A DNA stretch of 64,000 nucleotides. Origin: CAZAMB01 sp964486335. GTDB lineage: Bacteria; Planctomycetota; Phycisphaerae; UBA1845. Shown here piece after piece: positions 34,388-44,400 of the stretch (its first letter is position 1; every line of letters starts with the position of its first letter). A program made the translations under genes and the position numbers. The stretch covers positions 1 to 64,000 of the forward strand of contig CAZAMB010000012.1 in NCBI GenBank assembly GCA_964486335.1, written 5' to 3'. The notes under the pieces were generated by a model. That model ran no database searches. It had not been told where the DNA came from and saw only the letters and a program-made list of their open reading frames with translations.

Positions 34388-35311
34388 TTAGAGGGTCTGG
34401 CGGACTAGTGCCAAGGCGTCGCCAACCCGTCCGTCGACTTTACTCAACATCAGTTCGGCCCGCGTGCGGTCCAAACCATGAACGTGCATGACAAGCGCGG
34501 TTTTGACTCGTCCGGCTGCGGATTGAAGAAGCATCTCCGCTTCGTCACGCTTCAATCCGGTCACCATTTGAATCATCCTTGCGCCGCGATCTACCAGCTT
34601 GGCATTGGCGGCCGTATTCACGTCAACCATCAAGTTTTCGTACACCTTGCCGAGGCGCACCATTGTAATGGTGGTCACCATGTTCAGGACCATTTTGGTG
34701 GCCGTGCCGGCTTTCATTCGTGTGCTGCCGGTGAGCACCTCCGGTCCGGTGACGACGCGAATGGACACGTCAGCTTCGTCGGCGACCTGGTCCCTGGGCA
34801 CGCACGCCAGAAAGACTGTTTTGGCATTGCGGCGCCGCGCTTCGGCGAGCGCGCCATGAACGAATGGGGTCGTGCCGCCGGTGGCGATCCCAAACACCAC
34901 ATCATTGGAACGGACCTGCCGTTCCGCGATGGCGCTCGCGCCGATTTCAGGTTGGTCCTCGGCCCCTTCGATGCTTCGGGTCAAAGCGGCCGGTCCGCCC
35001 GCTATGACGCCCTGCACCATCGTCGGATCGGTCAGAAAAGTTGGCGGGCACTCGGTGGCGTCAAGCACGCCGAGCCGCCCACTGGTTCCCGCGCCGACGT
35101 AAATGAGTCGGCCCCCTGCTCGAAGCGAGGTGACGACCAGTTCGATGGCGGCGCAAATGTCCGAACGGGCGTCGCGCACGGCCGCCGCGACAGTTGCGTC
35201 TTCGCCGTTGATCAAGTCAAACGCCTCGGCGACGCCCATCCGATCCAGAGGCATCGACCGGGGGTTGCGAATTTCCGTGGTTAAGTGTCCGCGATTCATC
35301 ATGGTCTGCAT
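34388..35311 (-). CDS. murQ: N-acetylmuramic acid 6-phosphate etherase
   Basis: 307 residues from ATG 35311; the frame runs up to 35506 but the family starts here and a promoter-like pair lies just upstream. It removes the lactyl ether of MurNAc-6-P to give GlcNAc-6-P and lactate. LTTEIRNPRSMPLDRM, the SIS domain with GRLIYVGAGTSGRLGVLDATECPPTF, and LTGSTRMKAGTATKMVLNMVTT are signature segments; the catalytic Glu of TECPPTF is present. First gene of the murQ-glycosidase-ROK unit. A MurNAc kinase or PTS giving MurNAc-6-P is not in the window. Confidence 0.95.
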   Translation of the reverse strand: MQTMMNRGHLTTEIRNPRSMPLDRMGVAEAFDLINGEDATVAAAVRDARSDICAAIELVVTSLRAGGRLIYVGAGTSGRLGVLDATECPPTFLTDPTMVQGVIAGGPAALTRSIEGAEDQPEIGASAIAERQVRSNDVVFGIATGGTTPFVHGALAEARRRNAKTVFLACVPRDQVADEADVSIRVVTGPEVLTGSTRMKAGTATKMVLNMVTTITMVRLGKVYENLMVDVNTAANAKLVDRGARMIQMVTGLKRDEAEMLLQSAAGRVKTALVMHVHGLDRTRAELMLSKVDGRVGDALALVRQTL

Positions 35312-35365
35312 TGGAAAGCGGTTCGGAGCGTCTCCGGGGGCGTTCGATAGCTTCCGGATCGACAC

Positions 35366-35394
35366 ACTATCCCGCGCTCCAGCCGTTCGATCAA
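35366..35394 (-). promoter_or_regulatory. Putative promoter of the murQ operon
   Basis: Minus strand: TTGATC (35394-35389), 17-base spacer, GATAGT (35371-35366). It would start transcription near 35359 and supports the murQ start at 35311 over the upstream one. Confidence 0.45.
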
Positions 35395-35544
35395 GAAAAC
35401 GAATCCAAGGGTCCTCGTTGCAACCGTGTGACGTATCAAGCGTACAACTACCGGCGGCGGGAAGACACTTTTTCATGCAGGGAATCGTAGACTTTTGCCG
35501 ACGCAATCGAGGGGCGCCCGCGGTACGCTGAGACGGTCATTCCC

Positions 35545-36258
35545 ATGAAATGGATTCGCTTTCTGCTGGCTGCTTCGCTTCCCGTCGCCGGGGCGGGGGT
35601 GATCTTCTACGGATTTCGGTCGTGGGAGGTCCACAGGCTCACCGCTCAGGTCGAGCAGCTTGAACAGCAACGCGAACAACTTGTCGAGTATATCCGCCGT
35701 CTCAAGGCCAATCGCCGCGTCGCCCAGGCCGATGTTCTCCAGCAATATCCCGACGAGCGTGGACGCACCGTGAGCGTCATCCGCTGGAACGAGATCGGGC
35801 TGGACGGCACGCTGAGCGAGCCGCGCACCATTGAGGCGCTGGGCCGACAGGTCTACTTCGAAGCCGCCGTCGTCAAGTTCAATCATGACGCCGTCGGTCG
35901 GGGCGACCCCGACAAGGGCGCGAGTCTCGCCATGTTTCGGCGAGTTTTCGGCGAGGATCAGGCCGCTACCTCCGTGCTTGAAATGGATCGCTCGGCCGCC
36001 GCGCCATCGGTCGAGCACGGCCGGGCGAGCGCGTTCGAGCAACGGATGTGGGCGTTATTCTGGCGATTGATGGACGAGCCGGCGCTCGCGGACAGATTCG
36101 GTGTTCGCATTGCACAGTTTGAAGCCCCGGCGGTCGTGGTGCGGACCGGGCAGATCTGGGAAGTGACGCTCGATGCCGCCGGCGGGATCAACCTCAAGCT
36201 CATTGCCCAGCGAAACGTTTCCGAATCCACCGCCGTTATTGCCGAAAATCGTTCTTAG
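35545..36258 (+). CDS. Membrane-anchored coiled-coil protein of unknown function
   Basis: 237 residues. N-terminal hydrophobic helix (WIRFLLAASLPVAGAGVIFYGF), then a short coiled coil (VHRLTAQVEQLEQQREQLVEYIRRLKANRRVAQADVLQQ), then a soluble domain with RTVSVIRWNEIG and a beta-rich end (VVVRTGQIWEVTLDAAGGINLKLI). The layout is that of a type II membrane protein exposed outside the cytoplasm. I do not recognise the family. It is divergent from murQ (about 35 bases between the longest frames) and converges with the next gene. Confidence 0.75.
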   Translation: MKWIRFLLAASLPVAGAGVIFYGFRSWEVHRLTAQVEQLEQQREQLVEYIRRLKANRRVAQADVLQQYPDERGRTVSVIRWNEIGLDGTLSEPRTIEALGRQVYFEAAVVKFNHDAVGRGDPDKGASLAMFRRVFGEDQAATSVLEMDRSAAAPSVEHGRASAFEQRMWALFWRLMDEPALADRFGVRIAQFEAPAVVVRTGQIWEVTLDAAGGINLKLIAQRNVSESTAVIAENRS

Positions 36259-36288
36259 TTTCGTTCGATTGCCGCGGTTGGGAGACCG

Positions 36289-37401
36289 TCATCGTTGTTT
36301 CTGATCGCGCTGGGCACGCGTGGGAAGCGCGTCCAGTCGATCCTGCAATTCGGCGAAGAGCTCGCGGATCGGCTGATAGGCTTCGTGGGCCGAGCGTTGG
36401 CCTGCGGGCACCTTCGAGAGCGCTTCGGTTCGGCTTTCCGCGTAAGCGGCCGCCCGCTCGACCATTTCGCCGTGCACGGACCAGGCAGTGCTCATTTGTC
36501 CCGCGTCCAGCCGAAACCGGTCGCGAAAGTCCAGAACGAGAGCGATCCAGGTCGTCGGATCGTGGTCGATCCACCGCGAGGGGATCACGGTCACCGGTGG
36601 GCGGGGAATCGGCAAGGGTTCTTTTCCAGTCGGCGGGGCAACGCTTGCGTCTCCCGTGACCGCGTCGCCGCTCTTGCCTTGCGGATTCTGAATGGGGTCG
36701 GCGTCCAATCCCCAGTGGGCCGCGTCCCATTCGCCGCGTGCCCAGCGAGTCGTCATTTCCTCCAGCACCCGCTGGCGATCATGATATCGCTCGAAGTCCT
36801 GACGAAAAAGGTCCTTCTTGTCGTCCGGAAGAGTCGATTGCAGATCATCGGCCAGTCGGTCCACGCTGCGCGCTATGTCCTCGAAAATCGAATCGGCGTC
36901 GCGCGCCCAGCGAGCGACTTGTTCGGGTGAATAGGGAATCTTTTGAGCCCGTGTCTGCAGCGCCTCGCGCGCCTGAACGACCATCGCCGGACCGTGGCGC
37001 AGGAGAAACCCGGTTGATTCGCGAAGCAGCGATGCTCGAAACTTCTGCTCAGCCTCCTTCGTCAATCCATATCGCTCCGCGACGGATCCCGTGAACGAGT
37101 TCAATCGACCCGCGATATCCCACGGCGGAATCCTCGCAACCTTGCAGGCCACACTCATCGCAAATTGGTCGGATTCCTGCGTCCAGCCGTTGCGCTCGAA
37201 GACGCGCTCGATGGCACGGGTGATATCCGGCGTCATTTCGTCCCAGTCGACGCCGGGAATCGGCTCGGCCAGCGCCTTGAGCGCTTCGGATCGAATGGCG
37301 GGATCGCCGGTAGCGTTATCCGGTGGCGCGGGGAATGCCGCCGGCGCTGTGATCGCCAGGACGATCAAATGATGCACGTTCTTTGTTCCGAATCGAAACA
37401 T
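36289..37401 (-). CDS. Secreted helical protein of unknown function
   Basis: About 370 residues from ATG 37401; the frame extends to 37512 but residues after 37401 give the hydrophobic export segment (VHHLIVLAITAPAAFPAP). The body is mostly amphipathic helix, rich in Arg, Glu and Ala (for instance ADSIFEDIARSVDRLADDLQSTLPDDKKDLFRQDFERYHDRQRVLEEMT), with a Pro-rich linker at about 255-275. No motif is recognised. It lies 16 bases before the polyprenyl synthase stop region and could be the tail of that transcription unit. Confidence 0.7.
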   Translation of the reverse strand: MFRFGTKNVHHLIVLAITAPAAFPAPPDNATGDPAIRSEALKALAEPIPGVDWDEMTPDITRAIERVFERNGWTQESDQFAMSVACKVARIPPWDIAGRLNSFTGSVAERYGLTKEAEQKFRASLLRESTGFLLRHGPAMVVQAREALQTRAQKIPYSPEQVARWARDADSIFEDIARSVDRLADDLQSTLPDDKKDLFRQDFERYHDRQRVLEEMTTRWARGEWDAAHWGLDADPIQNPQGKSGDAVTGDASVAPPTGKEPLPIPRPPVTVIPSRWIDHDPTTWIALVLDFRDRFRLDAGQMSTAWSVHGEMVERAAAYAESRTEALSKVPAGQRSAHEAYQPIRELFAELQDRLDALPTRAQRDQKQR

Positions 37402-37527
37402 GGCGACACGCTTTCTCACGGTGGTTTCAAGAAGCGCGAACACGGAAGTATACGCCGGCGGCGCGGACAAGTTCGATCGGTCGGCGATCACGCGACCCCG
37501 CGTCGCCGCCATCAGTGCTGCATTGTA

Positions 37528-38511
37528 TCAGAACCGGCGGTCGATGATGAATTCGGCCATGGCCATCAGCGACTGGCGCGCGTCGCTTGGGGCGAGGGGT
37601 TGAAGTTGGCGAAGGGCCGCCGCGACGTGCTCGCGGGCGATATCGACGGCGTATTCGATGCTCTGGGTCTGGGCCAGCCATTCGGCAAGGTGGTTGGAAA
37701 CGTCCGATCCGGGATGGGTAATGGCATTTCGCAGGGCCTGAGCGGTCGCCGGACGAGCGTTCGCGAGGCAATGGATCATCGGCAGCGTGATTTTTCCACC
37801 CGCAAGGTCCCGCCCCAGCGTTTTTCCGACCGCATCGGCGTCGCCAACGATGTCGAGTACGTCGTCCATGATCTGAAACGCCACACCCGCGGATTGTCCG
37901 TAGGCGTGCATGGCGCCGACAATGTCATCGTTTGCGCCGGCAAAGCGGGCGCCCAACTCGCACGCGACAGCGGTGAGAGCGGCGGTCTTCCGGCTGATGA
38001 TGTCAAAGTAGTCGGATTCGCTCAGCGAGGCGTCGCCGCGACGGCGGTTCTGCATCAGCTCACCCTCGCAAACCACGTTGGTCGTCGCGCCGACGCGACG
38101 CGATGCCAGTTGATCGTTCAACGAGCTGCAAAGATGAAACGCGTGGCTGATGAGGTAATCGCCCAGCAGCACCGCCGTGACATTGCCGTCGGTGGAAGCA
38201 ATGGTCGGCTGTTTGCGGCGCTCGTCGGCCTCGTCGAGAACGTCGTCATGCACCAGCGTGGCCATGTGCACCATTTCGACGACCGCCGCCAGCGTGGGGT
38301 GGGTGGGGGTGAGTTCGCCAGTCGCCTTGGCCGCAAGGAGAAGCAACGCCGGGCGGAGCATTTTTCCGCGATAGGAACGCACCGTATCGCACAGGTCGTT
38401 GACGAATCCGAACCGGCTGATCAGCTCATCGTCGAAGATGCGCTGCGTATCGGCGAGGCCGTCGCGAATGGGCGTGTACAATTCGGCAAGTGAAGCGGAC
38501 GCAAGGGTCAT
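37528..38511 (-). CDS. Trans-polyprenyl diphosphate synthase
   Basis: 327 residues. It condenses isopentenyl diphosphate with an allylic diphosphate. First Asp-rich motif DDVLDEADERR (Asp89-90) and second motif DDVLD (Asp216) are both present, along with GKMLRPALLLL and FQIMDDVLDIVGD. The residue five places before the first Asp motif is a small Ala, as in long-chain (octaprenyl, nonaprenyl) enzymes, where short-chain synthases have an aromatic. The likely product is the side chain of menaquinone or ubiquinone, in keeping with complex I nearby, but chain length is inferred. Confidence 0.92.
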   Translation of the reverse strand: MTLASASLAELYTPIRDGLADTQRIFDDELISRFGFVNDLCDTVRSYRGKMLRPALLLLAAKATGELTPTHPTLAAVVEMVHMATLVHDDVLDEADERRKQPTIASTDGNVTAVLLGDYLISHAFHLCSSLNDQLASRRVGATTNVVCEGELMQNRRRGDASLSESDYFDIISRKTAALTAVACELGARFAGANDDIVGAMHAYGQSAGVAFQIMDDVLDIVGDADAVGKTLGRDLAGGKITLPMIHCLANARPATAQALRNAITHPGSDVSNHLAEWLAQTQSIEYAVDIAREHVAAALRQLQPLAPSDARQSLMAMAEFIIDRRF

Positions 38512-38581
38512 CGGCGGTCATCCCGGCGTAAAGATTGCGTCGCGACGCAGGCGACGCGCCCGTTCGCGATCGGCATGCCCA

Positions 38582-38610
38582 ATCGTAAGATCGCCACGCC
38601 CGGAATCCAA
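38582..38610 (-). promoter_or_regulatory. Putative promoter of the polyprenyl synthase gene
   Basis: Minus strand: TTGGAT (38610-38605), 17-base spacer, TACGAT (38587-38582). Leader of about 65 bases. Confidence 0.5.
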
Positions 38611-38713
38611 TCGGTTTCAAATGTTTTGAAACGCCGCGATTTCGCTTCTCGCAAACGGATTTCGCTCGGTGTTTCCGACTCGATATGACGGGGGGCAGAC
38701 CGGGCAATCGTCG

Positions 38714-39091
38714 CTAACAAACCCTCGGATCATCGGTGGCGTCCATGTTGGCTCGGCAATGCGGGCACGTCTGCACCGAGCCGAACAGCTCGGACGGAAA
38801 ATCCGTCGCCCGACCACAATCCTCGCAGACCGCGCGAAACACCTTGCCACGCGGCAAGGAGGGTCCGCTTTGGTTGAGTTGATCGGCGTGCTCAGAAAGC
38901 AGTTGCTTCGCTCGATCGGCCTGCATGGCGTCCAAAACGACCACCTCGACGCCCTTGGGCGTGGTCGCCAGGGACGCAAAGACCGTTGCGGAATGGCGGT
39001 TCTTCACGAAGGCGTCGACGCCCCGGTCGTGCAGCCAGGCGACGACGATGTCTGCCTCTTCCACGCTCGCGGCCAGAAACACTTTTCCCAC
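38714..39091 (-). CDS. DUF2007-like protein with C-terminal zinc ribbon
   Basis: 125 residues from GTG 39091, with GGGAG six bases upstream. The N-terminal part (KVFLAASVEEADIVVAWLHDRGVDAFVKNRH ... VEVVVLDAMQADRAKQLLSEHADQL) matches the small ferredoxin-like DUF2007 domain (putative signal-transducing protein, PII-like fold). The end carries VCEDCGRATDFPSELFGSVQTCPHCRANM, two CxxC pairs that should bind zinc. Function unknown. Seven bases of DUF2007 proteins known to me lack certainty about role, so only the architecture is stated. Confidence 0.75.
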   Translation of the reverse strand: MGKVFLAASVEEADIVVAWLHDRGVDAFVKNRHSATVFASLATTPKGVEVVVLDAMQADRAKQLLSEHADQLNQSGPSLPRGKVFRAVCEDCGRATDFPSELFGSVQTCPHCRANMDATDDPRVC

Positions 39092-39164
39092 GGCTCGCTC
39101 CCGATTGCGGGTCCATTGCCGGAGACGAGTTCATCATGGAATGGCTTGACGGTCAACGGGTACT

Positions 39165-39398
39165 GTGAAATCGAGAGTCCCGACAGGAATGGCGCGGCGA
39201 ATCCAAGATGTGATAATTCCTCGCATTAGCGGACGATACTGGCGGCCAGACCTGGGTATCGGACGGGCCAATTTCGTGGTCGTCAAGATCGGAATCGTCG
39301 CTACATTTGGCGCATTCATCATTGCATACAACCCGAGATCAGGCCGCTTCAAGTACCATTCGGGTCGCGCCGATAGGCACCTAGTGAAGCTGATGTGA
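39165..39398 (+). CDS. Possible small ORF ahead of an orphan terminator
   Basis: 77 codons beginning with GTG; an inner ATG at 39189 gives a 69-residue basic peptide with one hydrophobic stretch (ANFVVVKIGIVATFGAFIIAY). It ends 31 bases before a good plus-strand terminator, which implies some plus-strand transcript ends there. There is no solid ribosome site and codon use is unremarkable, so it could equally be an untranslated RNA. Region 39092-39711 holds nothing else I can support. Confidence 0.25.
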   Translation: MKSRVPTGMARRIQDVIIPRISGRYWRPDLGIGRANFVVVKIGIVATFGAFIIAYNPRSGRFKYHSGRADRHLVKLM

Positions 39399-39429
39399 AC
39401 TCCCCTTTTGGGGGAGGCGGCTTTGCAAA

Positions 39430-39472
39430 GGGGACACGGGTTTCGGCGAGCCCGCGTCCCCGTTTTGTTTTC
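39430..39472 (+). terminator. Rho-independent terminator in 39.1-39.7 kb gap
   Basis: GGGGAC (39430-39435) and the following CGGG pair with CCCG and GTCCCC (39456-39461), then GTTTTGTTTT. A further hairpin CTCCCC-TTTT-GGGGAG lies about 30 bases before it. No established plus-strand gene precedes, which makes it an orphan. Confidence 0.6.
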
Positions 39473-39711
39473 CGAATTTCTCGGAACCGTCCATTCGACT
39501 GCCCGCGCTTCGCTTTCACCAATCTCCGCCCCGCACCTTCCGTGATGAACAAAGAACCGATGCCCCGTTGCGCGCGGCTGGTTTTCGGACGGCCCAAGTC
39601 GGTGATTGAACCAGTGCATCGGTGACGAAGCACTTCGAAAGTGCCGATGGACGAATGGGTGTTTCGTGCCCGCGACAGTCGGCCGAAAGTACGGACCCAT
39701 GAGCGCTTACC

Positions 39712-41310
39712 ATGATGGAAGAACAAGGCACCGTTCTTGTCGTTGAAGATGATGCGGAGCTCCGCTTCATTCTCTGCGTTCACCTGCGGGCGGCGGGCTT
39801 CGAGGTCGTCGAAGCGTGCGACGGTCTCGAAGCGCTGGACCTTGTGGCGGAGCGATTGTTCGACCTGATCGTCATGGATGTCGGGCTGCCGCGACTCGAC
39901 GGCGTCGCCACAACTCGTCGATTAAAGGAAGATCCGAAGACATCCTCGATCCCGATTATCATGCTCACCGCGCGATCGGGCAGCGGCGATGTTGTCAAAG
40001 GGTTTGAAGCCGGCGCGCAGGAATACCTGTTTAAGCCGTTTGACGTGGCTGAGTTATTGGCGCGCGTTCGCACTGTCTATCGGCTGGCAAAGGCGCATCA
40101 GAATCTCGATCAGCTGAACACGCAACTTGAGGCCGAAGTCGATGCCAAGACGCGTAGACTCCAGCGATTGTACGAGTTCATGCGTGACCTGAATCACGCC
40201 AGTTCTCGCGAGGACATTCTCGACCTCGTCGTTGAATGCGTGCGGCAGACCACGCAGGCGGACCGCATTTCGCTGTTCCTGCTCGACGCGTCCAATGAAC
40301 AACTCGTATGTGAACGCGCCGTGGGGGCTGACGCCGCGTCGTTGCCGCCGATCAGCGCCGCCGACGTTCACGGGATCGTCGGTCAGGTCTTTCGCACTGG
40401 TCGCGCCATTTCGGCCAAGACGTTCGGCGGCGGATCGGACACCGCGCGACGCTATGCCCGTGACGAGTTCCTTTCGACGCCACTGATCACCACGTCGCTT
40501 GAAACGCGTGACGGCGTGATCGGCGTGCTCAACGTGACCGACAAGCACGACGGAAAGTCGTTCAGGCATGAAGAGATCGAATGCGTTCAGTCCGTGGCCA
40601 ACGCCGCCGCCATTGCGCTGGACAACGTGACGAGGCGCATTCGACTCGAACAATCCGTGCGCGTGCTGTTGCAGACCGTCGGCCGGCTCGCGGAGTATCG
40701 CGACGAGGAAACGACGTTGCACCTTGAGCGCGTGGCCAAGATGGCGAAGATTCTCGCCCGAGAGCTTCAAAACGCCGGGCCGTATGCCGCGACCGTCACC
40801 GACGAATTCGTCGAGATGCTCGTGCAAGCCGCCCCGATGCACGACATTGGAAAGGTCGGCATTCCCGACGACATCCTCACCAAGCCCGGAAAACTCACCG
40901 ACGAGGAGTTTCAGATCATGAAAACGCACACGGACATCGGACGTCGTGTGCTTTCGCAGGCCGTGGATTCTGCCCATCCTGCGCCGCTGCTCCAGATGTG
41001 CATCGATATTGCCTTCAGTCATCATGAACGATTTGACGGTCGGGGCTATCCCCGCCGCCTGCGCGGAGAAGACATTCCCCTCTCGGCTCGAATCATCGCC
41101 CTGGTCGACGCCTACGACGCGATCACGAGCCGTCGTCGGTACAAGGCGGCCAAGCCGCATCAGCAGGCTGTCGAGATCATCCGAGCGGATTCGGGCAAGC
41201 ACTTCGATCCGGTGATCGTCAATGCGTTTCTGCGCATCGAGTCGGAGTTCGACGAGGTTCGCGAGCAACTGGAAGAATCGCCCGTGCTCGCCAGCGCAAA
41301 CGGCGACTGA
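39712..41310 (+). CDS. REC-GAF-HD-GYP response regulator, c-di-GMP phosphodiesterase
   Basis: 532 residues. REC domain (TVLVVEDDAELRFILCVHLRAAGFEVVEACDGLEAL) with phospho-acceptor Asp56 in LIVMDVGLPRLDG and Lys in YLFKPF. A short coiled coil and a GAF domain follow (about 165-310). The HD-GYP domain has HDIGKVGIPDDIL (His377, Asp378) and HHERFDGRGYP (437-447), with GYP intact, so cleavage of c-di-GMP is expected. The input is a phosphoryl group and a small ligand of the GAF domain. It converges on the hybrid kinase gene of the next unit, which may be a partner. Confidence 0.93.
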   Translation: MMEEQGTVLVVEDDAELRFILCVHLRAAGFEVVEACDGLEALDLVAERLFDLIVMDVGLPRLDGVATTRRLKEDPKTSSIPIIMLTARSGSGDVVKGFEAGAQEYLFKPFDVAELLARVRTVYRLAKAHQNLDQLNTQLEAEVDAKTRRLQRLYEFMRDLNHASSREDILDLVVECVRQTTQADRISLFLLDASNEQLVCERAVGADAASLPPISAADVHGIVGQVFRTGRAISAKTFGGGSDTARRYARDEFLSTPLITTSLETRDGVIGVLNVTDKHDGKSFRHEEIECVQSVANAAAIALDNVTRRIRLEQSVRVLLQTVGRLAEYRDEETTLHLERVAKMAKILARELQNAGPYAATVTDEFVEMLVQAAPMHDIGKVGIPDDILTKPGKLTDEEFQIMKTHTDIGRRVLSQAVDSAHPAPLLQMCIDIAFSHHERFDGRGYPRRLRGEDIPLSARIIALVDAYDAITSRRRYKAAKPHQQAVEIIRADSGKHFDPVIVNAFLRIESEFDEVREQLEESPVLASANGD

Positions 41311-41422
41311 TTCGGCTCCTTCACCCAACCCCATCCAGACGATCGAGATTCCGCGAAGGCCGCAATCGTCGCCCGACCGGCGAGAAATCAGTCGACGTTC
41401 AATTCTCGGAAGCTCGTCAACT

Positions 41423-44400
41423 TTAGCCCAGCGCCGGGGTCGGTCGGGTCGGAGCGTTCTCGACGGGGATGCTCGGCGCGGGAGTCAGGTGCCGCCGAAG
41501 CAGCGCGATCAACCCCAATCGATGGATGGGTTTGGTGGCGAAATCGTCGCAACCGGCGTCGAGACATTTCTCGCGATCACCTGTGGACGCATGGGCGGTC
41601 AGGGCGACGATGGTTCGACGGTATCCCGCATCCCGTAGCTTCTGCGTGGCGGTATACCCATCCATCACCGGCATCTGCATGTCCATCAGAATGATGTCAA
41701 AGGGCGCCGAGTTCCTGACCGCTTCGGTCGCAGCCTGAATCGCCAGAGCGCCGTTTTCGACGACCTGCACCTCCGCGCCGGCCTTGCGAAGAATGTGCGA
41801 GATCAGCTTCTGGTTGTCGGGCCCGTCCTCGGCCAGAAGAATCCGGCACGATAGCGGCGGATCCGTCGCCGCGGCGGCTTTTGGGGAATGGCGTACCGGT
41901 GAAATATTGTCACTCGTTCCATCGGACGGCGTGAGCATGCGCACATCCTTCAGTTCGCCGCAGGAGACCGAAACACGAAACATGCTTCCTTTTCCCGGCG
42001 TGCTTTCGACTTCGATGTTTCCACCGAGCATTTCCGCAAGGCGCTTGGCGATACTGAGTCCCAAACCAGTCCCGCCGAACCGCCGCGTCATCGTGGAGTC
42101 CGCCTGCGTGAACGGACGAAACAGCTGACTGAGCGCTTCGGGCGCGATTCCGATTCCCGAATCAATCACGGAGAAATACAAGAGTGGCTCTTCATCCCCG
42201 CGAGCGCCAAAGCGCGTTTGAATCCGAACGCTGCCCGACTCCGTGAACTTGATCGCGTTGCCCAGCAGATTGAGGAGTATCTGGCGCAATCGAAGCTCAT
42301 CGGTAAGGATCGATTCGGGAATCGGCCCATCCCATTGGATGTCAAGGGAAAGCCCTTTTGCGACCGCTTGAACCTGCATGAGTGTTGCGACTTCGCCCAC
42401 GACCTTGATGACGTTGCACGGCGCGCTGTGGATCTCAAGTCGCCCGGCGTCCATCTTGGAGATATCGAGAATGTCGTTGATGATCGACAGCAGGTGCTTG
42501 CCGTTGCGGTGGATCGTCCGAACGGCGTCGGTTCGTTCATCCGGCGAGAGTCGATCCACCACGAGCTGCTCGGCGAATCCAAGAATGGCCGTCATCGGCG
42601 TGCGAATCTCGTGGCTCATGTTCGCGAGGAACTCGCTCTTGGAGCGGTTGGCGGCCTCGGCTTGCGACAGCGCGTCGGCCAGCGATTGCTCCCGTTGAAT
42701 GTCCGCCGAAACATCGCGATGCACGCCGACATAGCCGACGATGTGCCCACGCTCGTTCTTGACCGCCGAAGCCGTCAGCGCCGCGTGATAAAGGGAGCCG
42801 TCCTTGCGCCGGTTGATCAGCCGTCCAGACCAGTTTCGACCAGCCGTGATCTCGCTCCACATCTGGGAATAGTATTCTGGCGCTTGGACACTGCTTTTGA
42901 GGATATTGGGGCGCTTTCCTTGCGCTTCGATGGCTGAATAGCCTGTGATTTCAGTAAACGCCGGATTGACGTGCAGGATCACGCCGTCGCCATCCGTCAC
43001 CACGACGCCGTCGGCCGCCGCGTCGACAGCCTGAGCCAGCCGATTTCGCTCCGCCATGGTTCGCGATCGCTCGATGGCCACCGAGGCCAACTGCGCCGCG
43101 GTCCGAATCAGCTGAAGATTCGCCGGGTCGGGTTGCCGGGGCGTCGCATAGTACATGGCCAGCGTTCCAAGCACCCGACCGTTGGGCGCAAGGATCGGCT
43201 CGGACCAGCACGCCCCAAAGCCGTACTTGTTTCCCAGCTCCCGGTGGTTCTCCCAGAGCGGATCGGTCATGACGTCGTCGACGATGACCTGACGTCCGAG
43301 GTACGCCGCCGTTCCGCAGGATCCGACCGCCGGACCGATGGCCAGTCCGTTGATCGTGTCGTTGTATTCATCGGGAAAGCTCGGCGCCGCCGCCGTATGA
43401 AGTCGATTGTCGTTGTCGAGAAGAAGGATGGAACAGCGCATCTCGGGACTGTGTATTTCCGCGGCGATCGCCAGCGCAGTCAGCACTTCGGCAAGGTCGC
43501 GCCCCTCCGAAAGCAATTCCAGGACCCGATCCTGTCCGGCCTTGAACGCCTCCTCGCGTTTGCGTTCGGTGATGTCCAGCAACAACCCTCGAAGCGTCAC
43601 AGGTCCGTGTTCGTCACAAATCACGCGAACCACATCCTGCAACCAGACTTCACGCCCGTCCGCCGCGATGACGCGATACGAAAACGTGTGATCCTCGCGG
43701 CGGGCAATGGCCCATTTGCATGCGGCCACGGCTTCTTCACGGTCGGCCGGGTGAATCATGTTCTCCCAGAATTTCGAATCACCCAGCCATCGTGACGCAG
43801 GGTATCCGAGAATCTCCGTTGCCCGTTCACTGACAAAGGAGAACTCCCATGTCTTGGGATCGGCCTCCCAGACGATGGCATCCACATCCCGCAGGATGCC
43901 GCTTAGTCGTTCCTGGTGAGCTGCCAGTTCGGCGGTTCGCTCCAGGACGCGCAATTCCAGTCCATCCCGAGCCTCCCGTATCGCGGCGTCGCGGTTCTGG
44001 ACCTGACCGATCATCCGGTTAAACGCGTCCGCGAGCCGGCCCAGTTCGTCGTCGGCGTGCTTGGTCACGCGCGTTTCGTAGTCACCCGTGTCCGATATGG
44101 ATTGAGCCGCCCGGGCCAGATCGCGCACAGGCCGCAACAGGGCGGAGTGAATCGGCGTGGCGATCAGTTGTGCCGCCGCCAACGCGGTGGCCAGAATCAG
44201 TGCCGTCGTGGCAATTTCCCAAAACATTTGGTTGTAGAGAGTGTTCAATCCATAGTTGACGTGCACAGTGCCGATCAATTCGCCCTTCAACTCGATCGGG
44301 CGAATCAGACTCAGGTGGCCCTCGTCAAACGAAAACCCCGGCGGAACGTCGCATCGAAAGGAGTCCTTCTCATCAATGGTCCTGAAATATGTGGCGAAAA

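Noticed and set aside
40054..41334. A 426-codon minus-strand open frame over the HD-GYP gene
   Set aside because: The REC, GAF and HD-GYP motifs are all on the plus strand.
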